Assembly (NCBI RefSeq): GCF_008065375.1
Contig: NZ_VJYI01000001.1
Location: 434,001 to 498,000, forward strand
Direction: 5' to 3'
Source: Nonomuraea sp. SYSU D8015
GTDB taxonomy: Bacteria; Actinomycetota; Actinomycetes; Streptosporangiales; Streptosporangiaceae
DNA length: 64,000 nucleotides
A model generated the notes under the pieces. That model saw only the letters and a program-made list of their open reading frames with translations. It made no database searches and was not told the DNA's origin. The position numbers and the translations under genes were made by a program. The first letter of the stretch is position 1, and the number at the start of each line of letters is the position of its first letter. Positions 15,949-24,025 of the stretch are shown piece by piece.

Positions 15949-16965
15949 GTGCGGACGACTGCGGAACTCGAGGAGCGGCTGGCGCGGCCGAGCGCCGGGC
16001 TGATCGACGACCTGAGCAGGCTCGACGGCGACATCCTGATCCTGGGCGCCGGCGGCAAGCTGGGGCCGAGCCTGGTGCGCCTGGCGCTCAACGCCATCCG
16101 GGCCGGCGGCGCCGACCGGCGGATCATCGCCGTGTCCCGCTTCTCCGAACCCGGGCTCGCCGAGGCGCTCGCCGGCGAGGGCGCGACCGTGGTGCCCGCC
16201 GACGCGGCCGACGAGCGCGCGCTTCGCGACCTGCCCGACGCGCCCAACGTCGTCTTCCTGATCGGCGCCAAGTTCGGCACGCAGGGCCGCGAACACGCCA
16301 CCTGGTTCACCAACGCGTACCTGCCGGGGCGCGTCGCCGACCGGTTCAAGGACAGCCGGATCGCCGCCCTGTCCACCGGGAACGTCTATCCGCTCGTCCC
16401 CGTCGGCAGCGGCGGCAGCACCGAGGACTCACCGGTGGGGCCCGTGGGCGAATACGCCATGAGCTGCCTGGGCCGTGAGCGCGTGCTGGAGCACTTCTCC
16501 GCGACGTACGGCACGCCCCTGTCGCTCATCCGCCTCAACTACGCGGTCGAGCTGCGGTACGGCGTGCTCGTCGACCTCGCGCAGAAGATCCTGGCCGGAG
16601 AGCCGATCGACCTGGCGACGGGGCAGGTGAACGTGGTCTGGCAGGGCTACGCCAACGAGGTCACGCTGCGGTCGCTGACCCTGGCCGCCGCCCCGCCTGC
16701 CGTGCTCAACGTGACCGGGCCCGAGCTGGTCTCGGTACGCCAGGCCGCGCTGGCCCTCGGCGCGGCGATGGGCAAGGAGCCGGTGTTCACCGGCGAGGAG
16801 GCCCCGACCGCGCTGCTGTCGAACGCCGGGCGCTGCCACCGCCTGTTCGGCTACCCGGAGCTCACCCCCGCCGAGCTCGTCGAGCACACCGCGCGGTGGG
16901 TGGCCGGCGGCGGGCCGCTGCTCGGCAAGCCGACCAAGTTCGAGCGCCGCGACGGGCGCTTCTGA
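15949..16965 (+). CDS. NAD-dependent epimerase/dehydratase-like protein lacking the YxxxK lysine
   Basis: The product has 338 residues. It has a Rossmann dinucleotide site DILILGAGGKLGPSLVRLAL near residue 30, and the segments VVFLIGAKFG and ALSTGNVYPLVP. The place of the catalytic YxxxK reads EYAMSCLGRE, so Tyr is present but Lys is replaced by Cys. The active-site Ser/Thr (STGN) is kept. I recall EYAQSCLGRE-type variants as a distinct extended-SDR subgroup, so this is probably a family trait and not decay. GTG 15949 follows GGAGGAGA. Its promoter carries operator site A. It probably acts on a sugar or sugar-acid intermediate of the island pathway. Confidence 0.82.
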   Translation: MRTTAELEERLARPSAGLIDDLSRLDGDILILGAGGKLGPSLVRLALNAIRAGGADRRIIAVSRFSEPGLAEALAGEGATVVPADAADERALRDLPDAPNVVFLIGAKFGTQGREHATWFTNAYLPGRVADRFKDSRIAALSTGNVYPLVPVGSGGSTEDSPVGPVGEYAMSCLGRERVLEHFSATYGTPLSLIRLNYAVELRYGVLVDLAQKILAGEPIDLATGQVNVVWQGYANEVTLRSLTLAAAPPAVLNVTGPELVSVRQAALALGAAMGKEPVFTGEEAPTALLSNAGRCHRLFGYPELTPAELVEHTARWVAGGGPLLGKPTKFERRDGRF

Positions 16966-17006
16966 CCAGCCCAGCCCGCCATCTCGACCACATGAGGGGG
17001 ACCTAC

Positions 17007-18062
17007 GTGCTCAGCACCGCTTCGGAGGCGCAGACGTCAGTGCGCGACCTGTTCAGGCGCGGCCTGGTGATCCCGGCGCATCCGCTCGCGCTCACCGAGG
17101 ACAGGAAACTGGACGAGGTCCGCCAGCGGGCCCTGACCCGCTACTACGTCGAGGCGGGCGCGGGCGGGCTGGCCGTGGGCGTGCACACGACGCAGTTCGC
17201 CATCCACGGCACCGGCCTGCTGCCGCCGGTGCTGGAGCTGGCGGCGCGCACGGCCGCGGAGTACGAGCGCGAGGTGGTGCTGGTCGCGGGGGCGACCGGG
17301 CCCACCTCCCAGGCGGTGGCGGAGGCCGAGCTGGCCCGGTCGCTCGGGTACCACATGGTGCTGCTCAGCCCGTACCAGGAGCTCGACGAGGCCGGGCTGA
17401 TCGAGCGGGCCAGGGCGGTGGGTGAGGTCCTGCCGGTGATCGGGTTCTACCTGCAGCCGGCGGTGGGCGGGCGGCCCTTGTCACGAAATTTCTGGACAGA
17501 GCTGGCGGGCGTCGAGTCGGTCGTCGGCATCAAGGTGGCCCCCTTCGACCGCTACCGCACACTCGACGTCCTGCACGGCGTGGTGCGGGCCGGGCGGGCG
17601 GGGGAGGTGGCCCTCTACACGGGCAACGACGACCACATCCTGGCCGACCTCATCACCTGCCACCGGGTGGTGGTGGACGGGCGCGAGGTCGAGGTCGAGT
17701 TCGCCGGAGGGCTGCTCGGGCAGTGGGCGGTGTGGGTGCGGCGGGCCGTCGAGCTGCTGGAGGAGGCCAGGCTCGCGCGGGCGGGGGACGACGCGGCGGT
17801 GCGGCGGCTGCTCACCCTGGACGGGCACCTGACCGACGCCAACGCGGCCATCTTCGATTCGGCCAACGGGTTCCACGGGTGCATCCCGGGCATTCATGAG
17901 GTGCTGCGGCGGCAGGGGCTGCTGGCCGGGCGCTGGTGCCTGGACCCGGAGGAGGAGCTCTCGCCGGGCCAGCTGCGGGAGATCGACCGGGTCTGGGCCG
18001 CCTATCCGTGGCTGCGGGACGACGACTTCGTGGCGGCCGGCCTCGACCGCTGGCTCTCCTGA
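17007..18062 (+). CDS. Dihydrodipicolinate synthase-family aldolase/lyase (copy 1)
   Basis: The product has 351 residues and is a class I aldolase TIM barrel. The Schiff-base Lys is in VESVVGIKVAPFDRYRT. The Tyr of the family is in VIGFYLQPAVGG, and the strand-loop regions GAGGLAVGVHTTQF and LVAGATGPTSQAVAEAELARS (read in parts) match the family. The C-terminus is longer than DapA's 290 residues. GTG 17007 has AGGGGGA just upstream; ATG 16992 is the alternative. It follows the epimerase-like gene by 41 bp, probably in the same operon. Relatives split or join pyruvate to sugar-acid aldehydes, so a retro-aldol step in sugar-acid breakdown is likely. A second member lies at 24026. Confidence 0.85.
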   Translation: MLSTASEAQTSVRDLFRRGLVIPAHPLALTEDRKLDEVRQRALTRYYVEAGAGGLAVGVHTTQFAIHGTGLLPPVLELAARTAAEYEREVVLVAGATGPTSQAVAEAELARSLGYHMVLLSPYQELDEAGLIERARAVGEVLPVIGFYLQPAVGGRPLSRNFWTELAGVESVVGIKVAPFDRYRTLDVLHGVVRAGRAGEVALYTGNDDHILADLITCHRVVVDGREVEVEFAGGLLGQWAVWVRRAVELLEEARLARAGDDAAVRRLLTLDGHLTDANAAIFDSANGFHGCIPGIHEVLRRQGLLAGRWCLDPEEELSPGQLREIDRVWAAYPWLRDDDFVAAGLDRWLS

Positions 18063-18510
18063 CCCCGTGCCCACCTGCCCGCCGCTCGCTCGGGTGCCGC
18101 CCACCTGCCCGCCGCTCGCGCTCGCGTCCTTCTTCCACCTGCCGCTCGCCCGCCTGCCGCTGGGGCGGATGCCGTTCGGCCGCACGCCGCTCGCTCACCC
18201 GCCTCTCACCCACGCGAGCCACCACCGCCCTGCGGTCACCGTCGCGGCGCCGAGCCCGGCAGCTGCGGGCGCGGACCGGACGCGTCCTCGCGGTGGAACC
18301 CATGGCGTGGGGGTGGGTGTGGGTGGTGCCCTGGAGGTCGGCTGCTCGGTCGCCGTCGCAGATCCGGCCCCCCGCTTCCCCGCTGGGCCGGCCACGGGTC
18401 GGCCGCGCCGTCGCGGTGGCGGCCTGAGCAGCGCGGCGGTGACGGGCCGTGCCGGGTCAGAGGGTGCGGAGGGTGGTGGCGCCCGGGGCGCGGTGACGGG
18501 TGGTGGCGGG
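18063..18510. other. 448-bp gap with degenerate GC-rich repeats
   Basis: No convincing gene. The first 120 bp are degenerate copies of CCACCTGCCCGCCGCTCGC. Near the right end a segment of about 25 bp, GCGGTGACGGG followed by GGGTCAGAGGGTG, appears twice (about 18434-18471 and 18490-18519). The second copy forms the last codons of the regulator gene. The gap separates converging genes, and I see no U-tract terminator. Confidence 0.6.
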
Positions 18511-19719
18511 TCAGAGGGTGAGGCGGTAGAGGGTCAGGGGGCGGCCGCTGGAGCCGCTGGTGAGGCTCCCCGTGCGCTCCGCCAGCCCCGCCAGCTCCAG
18601 CCGATGCAGCATCCGCCGCGCCGTACGCTGCTGGACGGCGAGGCGGTCGGCGATCTCGCGCGTCGTCAGCGGCTCGTCCCCGGCGGCGGCACGCGCCTCC
18701 AGGAGCTTCTCCAGCGTGGGCACCGACAGCCCGACCCGGCGGGCGATGACCGAGAGGTTCTGGCCGCCGGGCGGCGGGGTGGCGGTGACGGACTCCAGGA
18801 CGATGTCCGTGTCCGCCCGCAGCGACAGCACGGCGGCGACGTCGCCGATCCGCCGGGCCCTCGCCAGCGCGCGGCGGGCCAGGCTCTCCGCCTCCGCCGC
18901 GCTGCGGCCCAGGCCGAAACCGACACGTACCACGTCGTTGTGGCCTGCCAGCCTCGCCAGCATGGGCAGCCCCGTGAAGCCGCCCGTCGCGTCGTACAGC
19001 GGCCCGCGGGTGGTCACCAGCAGATGGGTGCCGCCGCGGAAGGCCGCCAGCGTGCCGCCGAGCGCCGTGGCCTCGCGCAGCAGCCCCTCCTCGCCGGCCA
19101 CCTCGATGAGCCCGAGCGCGATCTGCGCGTCCTCCTGCACCTGCCCTTCGGCGGTCAGCAGGAGCTGGCGCAGCGCCACCCGTACGGAGTGGACGGAGGG
19201 CACCAGGCGCAGGACGTGCAGCTGGTCGCGGAGCGCCTCGTGCACCGAGCTGAGGCAGGTGATCACAGGGTGCGCGGGGCCCTTGCGGTGGAAGGCGATC
19301 GCCTTCTTGGAGGTCATCTCCGGCCGGTACGGCAGCGTGCGCAGCTCGTCGGTGGGCAGCCCGGCCTCGGTGAACGTGGTGTGCACGGCGGCGGCGGACA
19401 ACGTGTCGATCGACAGCCGGGTGACGTCCTGGCCCTGGTGCTGGAGGCGTACCAGGGCGTTGAGCAGCGTCGCGCCCGAGTAGTCGACGAACGCGGCGGG
19501 ACGGTCGAGCGATTCGGCGTCGCGGGAGAGCATGTACGGCACGATGCCGGTGAACAGCCATCCCTCGACGGCGCCCGCGTGCGCCTCGACGATCGCGGGC
19601 GCCTGCGACTCGTGGTCGTAGTCGAGGCGCAGGGCGCTGACGCCCGGCTGCTCCTCGCAGACGGCCGCGACGTCGTCGACCAGATCGTGTGGTCCGACGA
19701 CCCCGATGACGATTCCCAC
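18511..19719 (-). CDS. Transcriptional regulator of the catabolic island (receptor + GGDEF-like segment + winged helix)
   Basis: The product has 402 residues. Residues 1-230 begin MGIVIGVVGPHDLVDDVAAV, a Rossmann-like receptor part reminiscent of sensory domains such as PrpR-N. Residues 263-285 (VRVGFGLGRSAAEAESLARRAL) resemble the degenerate GGDEF-type segment seen in PucR/CdaR-like regulators. Residues 321-400 form a DNA-binding winged helix with LTTREIADRLAVQQRTARRMLHRLELAGLAER. It starts at GTG 19719 and is divergent from the first DegT-type gene, with operator site B between them. It is the only regulator in the island and the obvious candidate to bind the shared palindrome, likely as a repressor released by a pathway sugar. 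The family assignment is tentative. Confidence 0.75.
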   Translation of the reverse strand: MGIVIGVVGPHDLVDDVAAVCEEQPGVSALRLDYDHESQAPAIVEAHAGAVEGWLFTGIVPYMLSRDAESLDRPAAFVDYSGATLLNALVRLQHQGQDVTRLSIDTLSAAAVHTTFTEAGLPTDELRTLPYRPEMTSKKAIAFHRKGPAHPVITCLSSVHEALRDQLHVLRLVPSVHSVRVALRQLLLTAEGQVQEDAQIALGLIEVAGEEGLLREATALGGTLAAFRGGTHLLVTTRGPLYDATGGFTGLPMLARLAGHNDVVRVGFGLGRSAAEAESLARRALARARRIGDVAAVLSLRADTDIVLESVTATPPPGGQNLSVIARRVGLSVPTLEKLLEARAAAGDEPLTTREIADRLAVQQRTARRMLHRLELAGLAERTGSLTSGSSGRPLTLYRLTL

Positions 19720-19740
19720 CCTCGCCCTCCCTGTCGCTGA

Positions 19741-19758
19741 TTTCGGTCAAGACCGCAA
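19741..19758. promoter_or_regulatory. Island operator, site B (regulator/DegT intergenic)
   Basis: TTTCGGTC-AA-GACCGCAA has one mismatch between its arms. It lies in the 61-bp gap between the divergent regulator and DegT-type genes, 22 bp before the GTG at 19781. The position suits autoregulation plus control of the DegT operon. I could not place a clear -35/-10 pair here in either direction. Confidence 0.7.
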
Positions 19759-19780
19759 TGATATCTTGTGAGGTGTACCG

Positions 19781-20932
19781 GTGAAGTTCCCGTCGATGGC
19801 TGAAGCGGACGGTCGCACCCTCGGCGACGAGGAGGTGGCCGCCGCCGAGCGGGTGATCCGCTCGGGCATGCTCAACTCCGTCTGGGGGACCGAGGCGCGG
19901 GCGCTGGAGCGCGAGATCGCGGGAGTCTACGGCTCCCGTCACGCGATCGCCTGCAGCTCCGGCACCGCGGCCCTCCATCTGGCGGTCGTGGCGGCCGCGC
20001 CCGACCCGGGAGACGAGATCATCACGACACCGATCACGGATTTCGGAACCGTGGCCCCCATCTTGGCGCAGAACGCCGTTCCTGTCTTCGCCGACGTGGA
20101 TCCGTCCGACGGCAATCTCGATCCCGGGGCCGTGGCCGCCCTCATCGGCCCGCGGACCAGGGCCATCATGGCGGTCCACCTGTTCGGCGCCCCAGCCCGG
20201 GCCGCCGGGCTGCGCGCCCTGGCCGACGAGCACGGCCTGACGCTGATCGAGGACTGCGCCCAGGCGTGGCTGACCGAGCTGCCCGGCGGCCGGCTCGCGG
20301 GCACGGTGGGGGAGGTGGGCTGCCTCAGCCTGCAGCAGTGGAAGCACATCACCTGCGGCGACGGCGGCGTGGCGATCACCGACGACGAGGAGCTGGCCCG
20401 GCGGATGCGGCTCTTCGCCGACAAGGGCTGGGATCGCGCGGCCGGGCGCTCGCACGCCGCCTTCGGGCTCAACTACCGCATGACCGAGCTCCAGGCCGCC
20501 GTGGCGCGCGCCCAGCTCGCCAAGCTGCCGGGGGTGGTCGCGGCCCGCCGCCGCACCGCCGCGCGCCTGCTCGACGCGCTCAAGGGCGTCCCCGGGGTGC
20601 GGCTGCCGCGCCCGGACGGCCACGCCTGGTGGCTCTTCCCCCTCGTGTGCCCGGACGGCGACGCCCCCGAGCTCGCCGCGCACCTGGCCGCGGCCGGGAT
20701 CCCGGCACACGCGGGTTATCTCGCCGAGCCCCTGAACAGGGCGCCGGTGTGGGACGCGGCCATCTACGGCGCCTCCCGTTACCCCCTCGACGGCTACGAG
20801 CCGAACCCGTGCCCCCAGGCCGAGCGCCTGGTGGAGCGCACCCTGCTGGTCATCGACTGGAACGAGCGCTACACGACGCGGCACGTCGAGACCATCGCCC
20901 GAGAGATCGTGAAATTTCGGGCTCGACCGTAG
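19781..20932 (+). CDS. DegT/DnrJ/EryC1/StrS-family PLP enzyme (copy 1)
   Basis: The product has 383 residues and belongs to the aspartate-aminotransferase fold sugar-aminotransferase family. Seen: CSSGTAALHLAVVAA (phosphate-binding region), the family region PGDEIITTP, IEDCAQAW with the Asp contacting the PLP nitrogen, and CLSLQQWKHITCGDGG with the Schiff-base Lys. Members transfer amino groups on keto-sugars or cyclitols. In a catabolic setting it could deaminate an amino sugar. The stop codon lies inside operator site C2. It starts a run leading to the sugar ABC importer. GTG 19781 follows GAGG; ATG 19796 is an alternative. A second DegT-family gene is at 32421. Confidence 0.87.
   Translation: MKFPSMAEADGRTLGDEEVAAAERVIRSGMLNSVWGTEARALEREIAGVYGSRHAIACSSGTAALHLAVVAAAPDPGDEIITTPITDFGTVAPILAQNAVPVFADVDPSDGNLDPGAVAALIGPRTRAIMAVHLFGAPARAAGLRALADEHGLTLIEDCAQAWLTELPGGRLAGTVGEVGCLSLQQWKHITCGDGGVAITDDEELARRMRLFADKGWDRAAGRSHAAFGLNYRMTELQAAVARAQLAKLPGVVAARRRTAARLLDALKGVPGVRLPRPDGHAWWLFPLVCPDGDAPELAAHLAAAGIPAHAGYLAEPLNRAPVWDAAIYGASRYPLDGYEPNPCPQAERLVERTLLVIDWNERYTTRHVETIAREIVKFRARP
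20915..20932. promoter_or_regulatory. Island operator, site C2 (at the DegT stop codon)
   Basis: TTTCGGGC-TC-GACCGTAG matches the consensus at 7 of 8 positions in each arm. It covers the last five codons and the TAG of the DegT-type gene. Its centre is 65 bp upstream of site C, so the two could act as a pair. It could be partly a coincidence of coding sequence. Confidence 0.45.
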
Positions 20933-20952
20933 TTACGTTCATGTATCAGCCA

Positions 20953-20981
20953 TTGACCCAGTCGAGAGCGGTTACTAGGTT
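20953..20981 (+). promoter_or_regulatory. Predicted promoter of the sugar ABC importer
   Basis: TTGACC at 20953-20958 and TAGGTT at 20976-20981 are separated by 17 bp. The predicted start is near 20988, in the middle of operator site C. The same pair TTGACC/TAGGTT occurs at 30707-30736. Confidence 0.6.
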
Positions 20982-20997
20982 TCGGTCAGGACCGGTA
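20980..20997. promoter_or_regulatory. Island operator, site C (ABC importer)
   Basis: TTTCGGTC-AG-GACCGGTA, centred on the predicted transcription start and ending 23 bp before the ATG of the sugar-binding protein gene. Confidence 0.75.
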
Positions 20998-21020
20998 TTA
21001 CTGTCGAAAGGAAGCCGCCG

Positions 21021-22265
21021 ATGAAGAAGGCAGCGGCAGTCGGCCTCGCGGCCGCGTTGAGCCTCGCGGCCGCCGGGTGCGGATCCGGCAGCGGCTCGGA
21101 CAAGAGCACCGTGACCCTGTGGATGTATCCCGTGATCGGGGACCAGGCGAAGAGCCAGGCGTTCTGGGGCAAGGTCGAGAAGGACTTCGAGGCCGCCAAC
21201 CCGGCGATCGACGTCAAGATCGACCAGCAGCCCTGGGAGGGCCGCCAGGAGAAGGTCACCACCGCGCTGGTCTCGAAGAAGGGCTTCGACCTGGTGGTGC
21301 TCGGTCCCGACCAGATCCCGCAGTACGCCCAGCAGGGCACGGTCGAGGCCGTCGACGACGTCGTCGCCCCGGCCAAGGCCTCGTACCTGCCGAACTCGCT
21401 GAGCGCGCTCACCGTCGGCGGCAAGCTCTACGGCGTGCCCATCTACCAGACCATCACCGCGCCGATCTACAACAAGAAGCTGTTCGCCGAGGCCGGCGTG
21501 GACAAGGCGCCCGAGACGCTGGCCGAGCTGAAGGCGGCCGCGCCGAAGCTGGCCGCCAAGAAGGTCGCCGTGCTCGACTACCCGGGCAAGCCCGAGGTCA
21601 GCCTCAACCAGAGCTTCTATCCCATCCTGTGGGCCAACGGCGGCAGCGTCTTCGCCCCCGACGGCAAGACCGTGGCGTTCAACGGCCCCGAGGGGGTGGA
21701 GAGCCTGCAGCTCCTGCTCGACCTCAAGGCCGCCGGCGGGCTGCCGGAGAACACCGCCAGCAAGGGCAACGACATCGAGGGCGGCGCGCTGGCCGCCGGC
21801 AAGACCGCCATGTACCACGCGGCCACCGCGGGCCAGGCCGACCAGCTCGGCGCCGCCATCGGCGCCGAGAACGTCGGCATCGGCCTGCCGCTCGAAGGGA
21901 AGAAGCGGGTCGCGTTCGGCATCCCCGGCGGCCTGGTGCTGGCCAAGCACTCCGAGAACAAGGACGCGGCCAAGAAGCTCGCGACCTACCTGGCCTCCCC
22001 GGAGGTCTCCGCCGCGCTGGCCAAGGAGTCGGGCTTCTTCCCCGCGCGGACGGACGTGACGGTGCCGGACCAGTCGGCGACGTCCAAGGAGTTCGCCAAG
22101 TCCCTGCAGTACGCCTTCCCCGGCGACACCCACCCCAAGGCCCGTCACGTCATGGGACTCCTCGCCCCGCACATCCAGGCCGCGCTGCTCGGCAAGGAGG
22201 ACGCCAAGACCGCGCTCGACGCGGCCGCCAAGGAGGCCGACCAGCTGCTCGGCAGCGGCGGCTGA
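21021..22265 (+). CDS. Sugar ABC transporter substrate-binding lipoprotein (CUT1 type)
   Basis: The product has 414 residues and is family 1 extracellular solute-binding. The signal MKKAAAVGLAAALSLAAAGC ends in a lipobox with C20. The mature part begins with VTLWMYPVIGD and includes the family regions DFEAANPAIDVKIDQQPWEG (read in parts), PIYQTITAPIYNKKLFAEAGV and FGIPGGLVLAKHSENKDAAKKL. It is anchored outside the membrane and delivers ligand to the two permeases that follow. The gene follows GAAAGGAAG. No ATPase gene is in the island, so a shared MsiK-type ATPase encoded elsewhere is likely, as in other actinomycete CUT1 systems. The ligand is unknown. Confidence 0.92.
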   Translation: MKKAAAVGLAAALSLAAAGCGSGSGSDKSTVTLWMYPVIGDQAKSQAFWGKVEKDFEAANPAIDVKIDQQPWEGRQEKVTTALVSKKGFDLVVLGPDQIPQYAQQGTVEAVDDVVAPAKASYLPNSLSALTVGGKLYGVPIYQTITAPIYNKKLFAEAGVDKAPETLAELKAAAPKLAAKKVAVLDYPGKPEVSLNQSFYPILWANGGSVFAPDGKTVAFNGPEGVESLQLLLDLKAAGGLPENTASKGNDIEGGALAAGKTAMYHAATAGQADQLGAAIGAENVGIGLPLEGKKRVAFGIPGGLVLAKHSENKDAAKKLATYLASPEVSAALAKESGFFPARTDVTVPDQSATSKEFAKSLQYAFPGDTHPKARHVMGLLAPHIQAALLGKEDAKTALDAAAKEADQLLGSGG

Positions 22266-22285
22266 GCGAGGAAAGGATTCACCTG

Positions 22286-23152
22286 GTGCGTCATCGCCTG
22301 CGTGACCCGGTCACCGGCCTGCTGTTCGTGCTGCCCGTGCTGGTGCTCTTCCTGATCTTCCGGATCTTCCCGTCGCTGGGAGCGGCGGGCATGAGCCTGA
22401 CGAACTGGAACATCGGCGGCGAGTGGGACTTCATCGGCGCGGACAACTACGCCCGGCTGCTCGACGACGTGAACTTCTGGTTGAGCCTGCGGGTCACGCT
22501 CGTGTACGCGGCGGTCTACGTGCCGCTCACCCTCCTCGTGGCGCTCGGCACGGCGCTGCTGCTCCACCAGGTGGTCTTCATGCGCGGGCTGTTCCGCGGC
22601 ATGCTCTTCCTGCCGTACGTGACCAGCTTCGTGCTGGCCGGCATCATCTGGCGCTGGATCTACGAGTTCGACGGGCTGATCAACGGCCTGCTGGCCAAGG
22701 CCGACCTCGGGCCGGTGGCGTTCCTGGAGCAGTCGGCGGTGGTGCTGCCCGCGCTGGCCGTGGTGTCGGTGTGGAAGGGATTCGGCTACTCGATGCTCAT
22801 CCTGCTGGCGGGGCTGAAGTCGATCCCGTCGTCGTACCTGGAGGCGGCGACGGTCGACGGCGCGGGCGCCTGGCAGCGCTTCCGCCGCATCACGCTGCCG
22901 CTGCTCAAGCCCACCATCTTCTTCGTCCTGGTGATCGAGACGATCAGTGCGTTCCAGACCTTCGACACCATCTACGTGATGACCGGCGGCGGCCCCGCCA
23001 GGGCCACCTACACCCTCATCTACGGCATCTACGACCACGGCTTCCGCTCCTTCGACTTCGGTTACGCGGCCACGTGGGGCATGGTGCTGTTCGCCATCGT
23101 GCTGGTGGTGTCGCTGGTCCAGCGCCGTTTCCTGGATCGGGGGAACACATGA
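22286..23152 (+). CDS. Sugar ABC transporter permease, MalF type
   Basis: The product has 288 residues and about six membrane segments, starting DPVTGLLFVLPVLVLFLIF. The cytoplasmic EAA loop is SSYLEAATVDGAGAWQRFRR with ITLPLLKP after it. The start is GTG 22286, nine bases after GAAAGGA; the frame stays open upstream through the binding-protein gene, but that part is a shadow. It overlaps the next permease by 4 bp (ATGA). It forms the heterodimeric channel with that permease for the island's sugar substrate. Confidence 0.92.
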   Translation: MRHRLRDPVTGLLFVLPVLVLFLIFRIFPSLGAAGMSLTNWNIGGEWDFIGADNYARLLDDVNFWLSLRVTLVYAAVYVPLTLLVALGTALLLHQVVFMRGLFRGMLFLPYVTSFVLAGIIWRWIYEFDGLINGLLAKADLGPVAFLEQSAVVLPALAVVSVWKGFGYSMLILLAGLKSIPSSYLEAATVDGAGAWQRFRRITLPLLKPTIFFVLVIETISAFQTFDTIYVMTGGGPARATYTLIYGIYDHGFRSFDFGYAATWGMVLFAIVLVVSLVQRRFLDRGNT

Positions 23153-24015
23153 CGATCACCGCGTCCCGTCCCGTGGCCGCGGCCGGCGCCGTCCGGGCAG
23201 CGCGCCGGCGCCGGTGGCGGACCACGTGGCCGCTCGCGGCCCTGCTGGCGCTGCTGTCCGTGCTGACCGTCAGCCCGTTCGTGGCGATGTTCGTGGTGGC
23301 GCTGTCCCCGGCGGGGCGGCCCACCGTGCCCACGCGGTGGCCGGAGTCGCTCACGCTGGACAACATCACGCGGGTGCTGGCGTCGTCCGGGTTCGCCACC
23401 TGGACGCTCAACTCGGTGATCTACGCCGGGGTGTCCGTAGTGATCATCCTGCTCACCGCCTCCATGGCCGGGTACGCCTTCGCCAAGAAACGTTTCCCCG
23501 GGCGGGAGGCGATGTTCTGGACGTTCCTGGCGACCATGATGGTGCCGTTCCAGGCCACGCTCATCCCGACGTTCGTGCTGGTCAACAGCCTGAACGGAGT
23601 GGACACGTTCTGGGGGCTCATCGTGCCCACGCTGGCGAACTCCCAGGCCGTCTTCCTGATGCGGCAGTTCATCCTGGGCCTGCCGGACGAGCTCTTCGAC
23701 GCGGCCAAGGTCGACGGGGCCTCCGAGTGGCGGGTGTACTGGACGATCGTGGTGCCGCTGACCCGGCCGATCCTGGCCACACTCGGCGTGTTCGTGTTCC
23801 TGTGGCACTGGAACGACTTCCTGTGGCCGCTGGTGGTCGGGCAGAGCGACGCCACCCGGACGTTGACGGTGGGCCTGACCACGCTGCGGACCGAGGAGCT
23901 GCAGCTGTCGGTGCTCATGTCGTCGGCGGCCGTGTCCGTGGTGCCGTGCCTGCTGGTGTTCTTCCTGCTGCAGCGGTATCTGGTGAACAGCATCGCGATG
24001 ACCGGGCTGAAATAA
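23149..24015 (+). CDS. Sugar ABC transporter permease, MalG type
   Basis: The product has 288 residues. An Arg-rich cytoplasmic N-terminus (RAARRRRWRTTWP) is followed by six membrane segments. The MalG-type periplasmic part reads PTVPTRWPESLTLDNITRVL and the EAA loop DELFDAAKVDGASEWRVYWT then IVVPLTRP. The final MTGLK is typical of MalG ends. ATG 23149 overlaps the preceding stop. It is the last transporter gene, and the second DHDPS-family gene follows after only 10 bp, which ties that enzyme to transport of the same substrate. Confidence 0.92.
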   Translation: MTITASRPVAAAGAVRAARRRRWRTTWPLAALLALLSVLTVSPFVAMFVVALSPAGRPTVPTRWPESLTLDNITRVLASSGFATWTLNSVIYAGVSVVIILLTASMAGYAFAKKRFPGREAMFWTFLATMMVPFQATLIPTFVLVNSLNGVDTFWGLIVPTLANSQAVFLMRQFILGLPDELFDAAKVDGASEWRVYWTIVVPLTRPILATLGVFVFLWHWNDFLWPLVVGQSDATRTLTVGLTTLRTEELQLSVLMSSAAVSVVPCLLVFFLLQRYLVNSIAMTGLK

Positions 24016-24025
24016 GATCCTCTAG

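Noticed and set aside
18236..20884. 882-residue minus-strand open frame
   Set aside because: It spans the regulator gene in another frame and runs antisense through most of the DegT gene. The product is Arg/Pro/Gly-rich without domains, a usual shadow in high-GC DNA.
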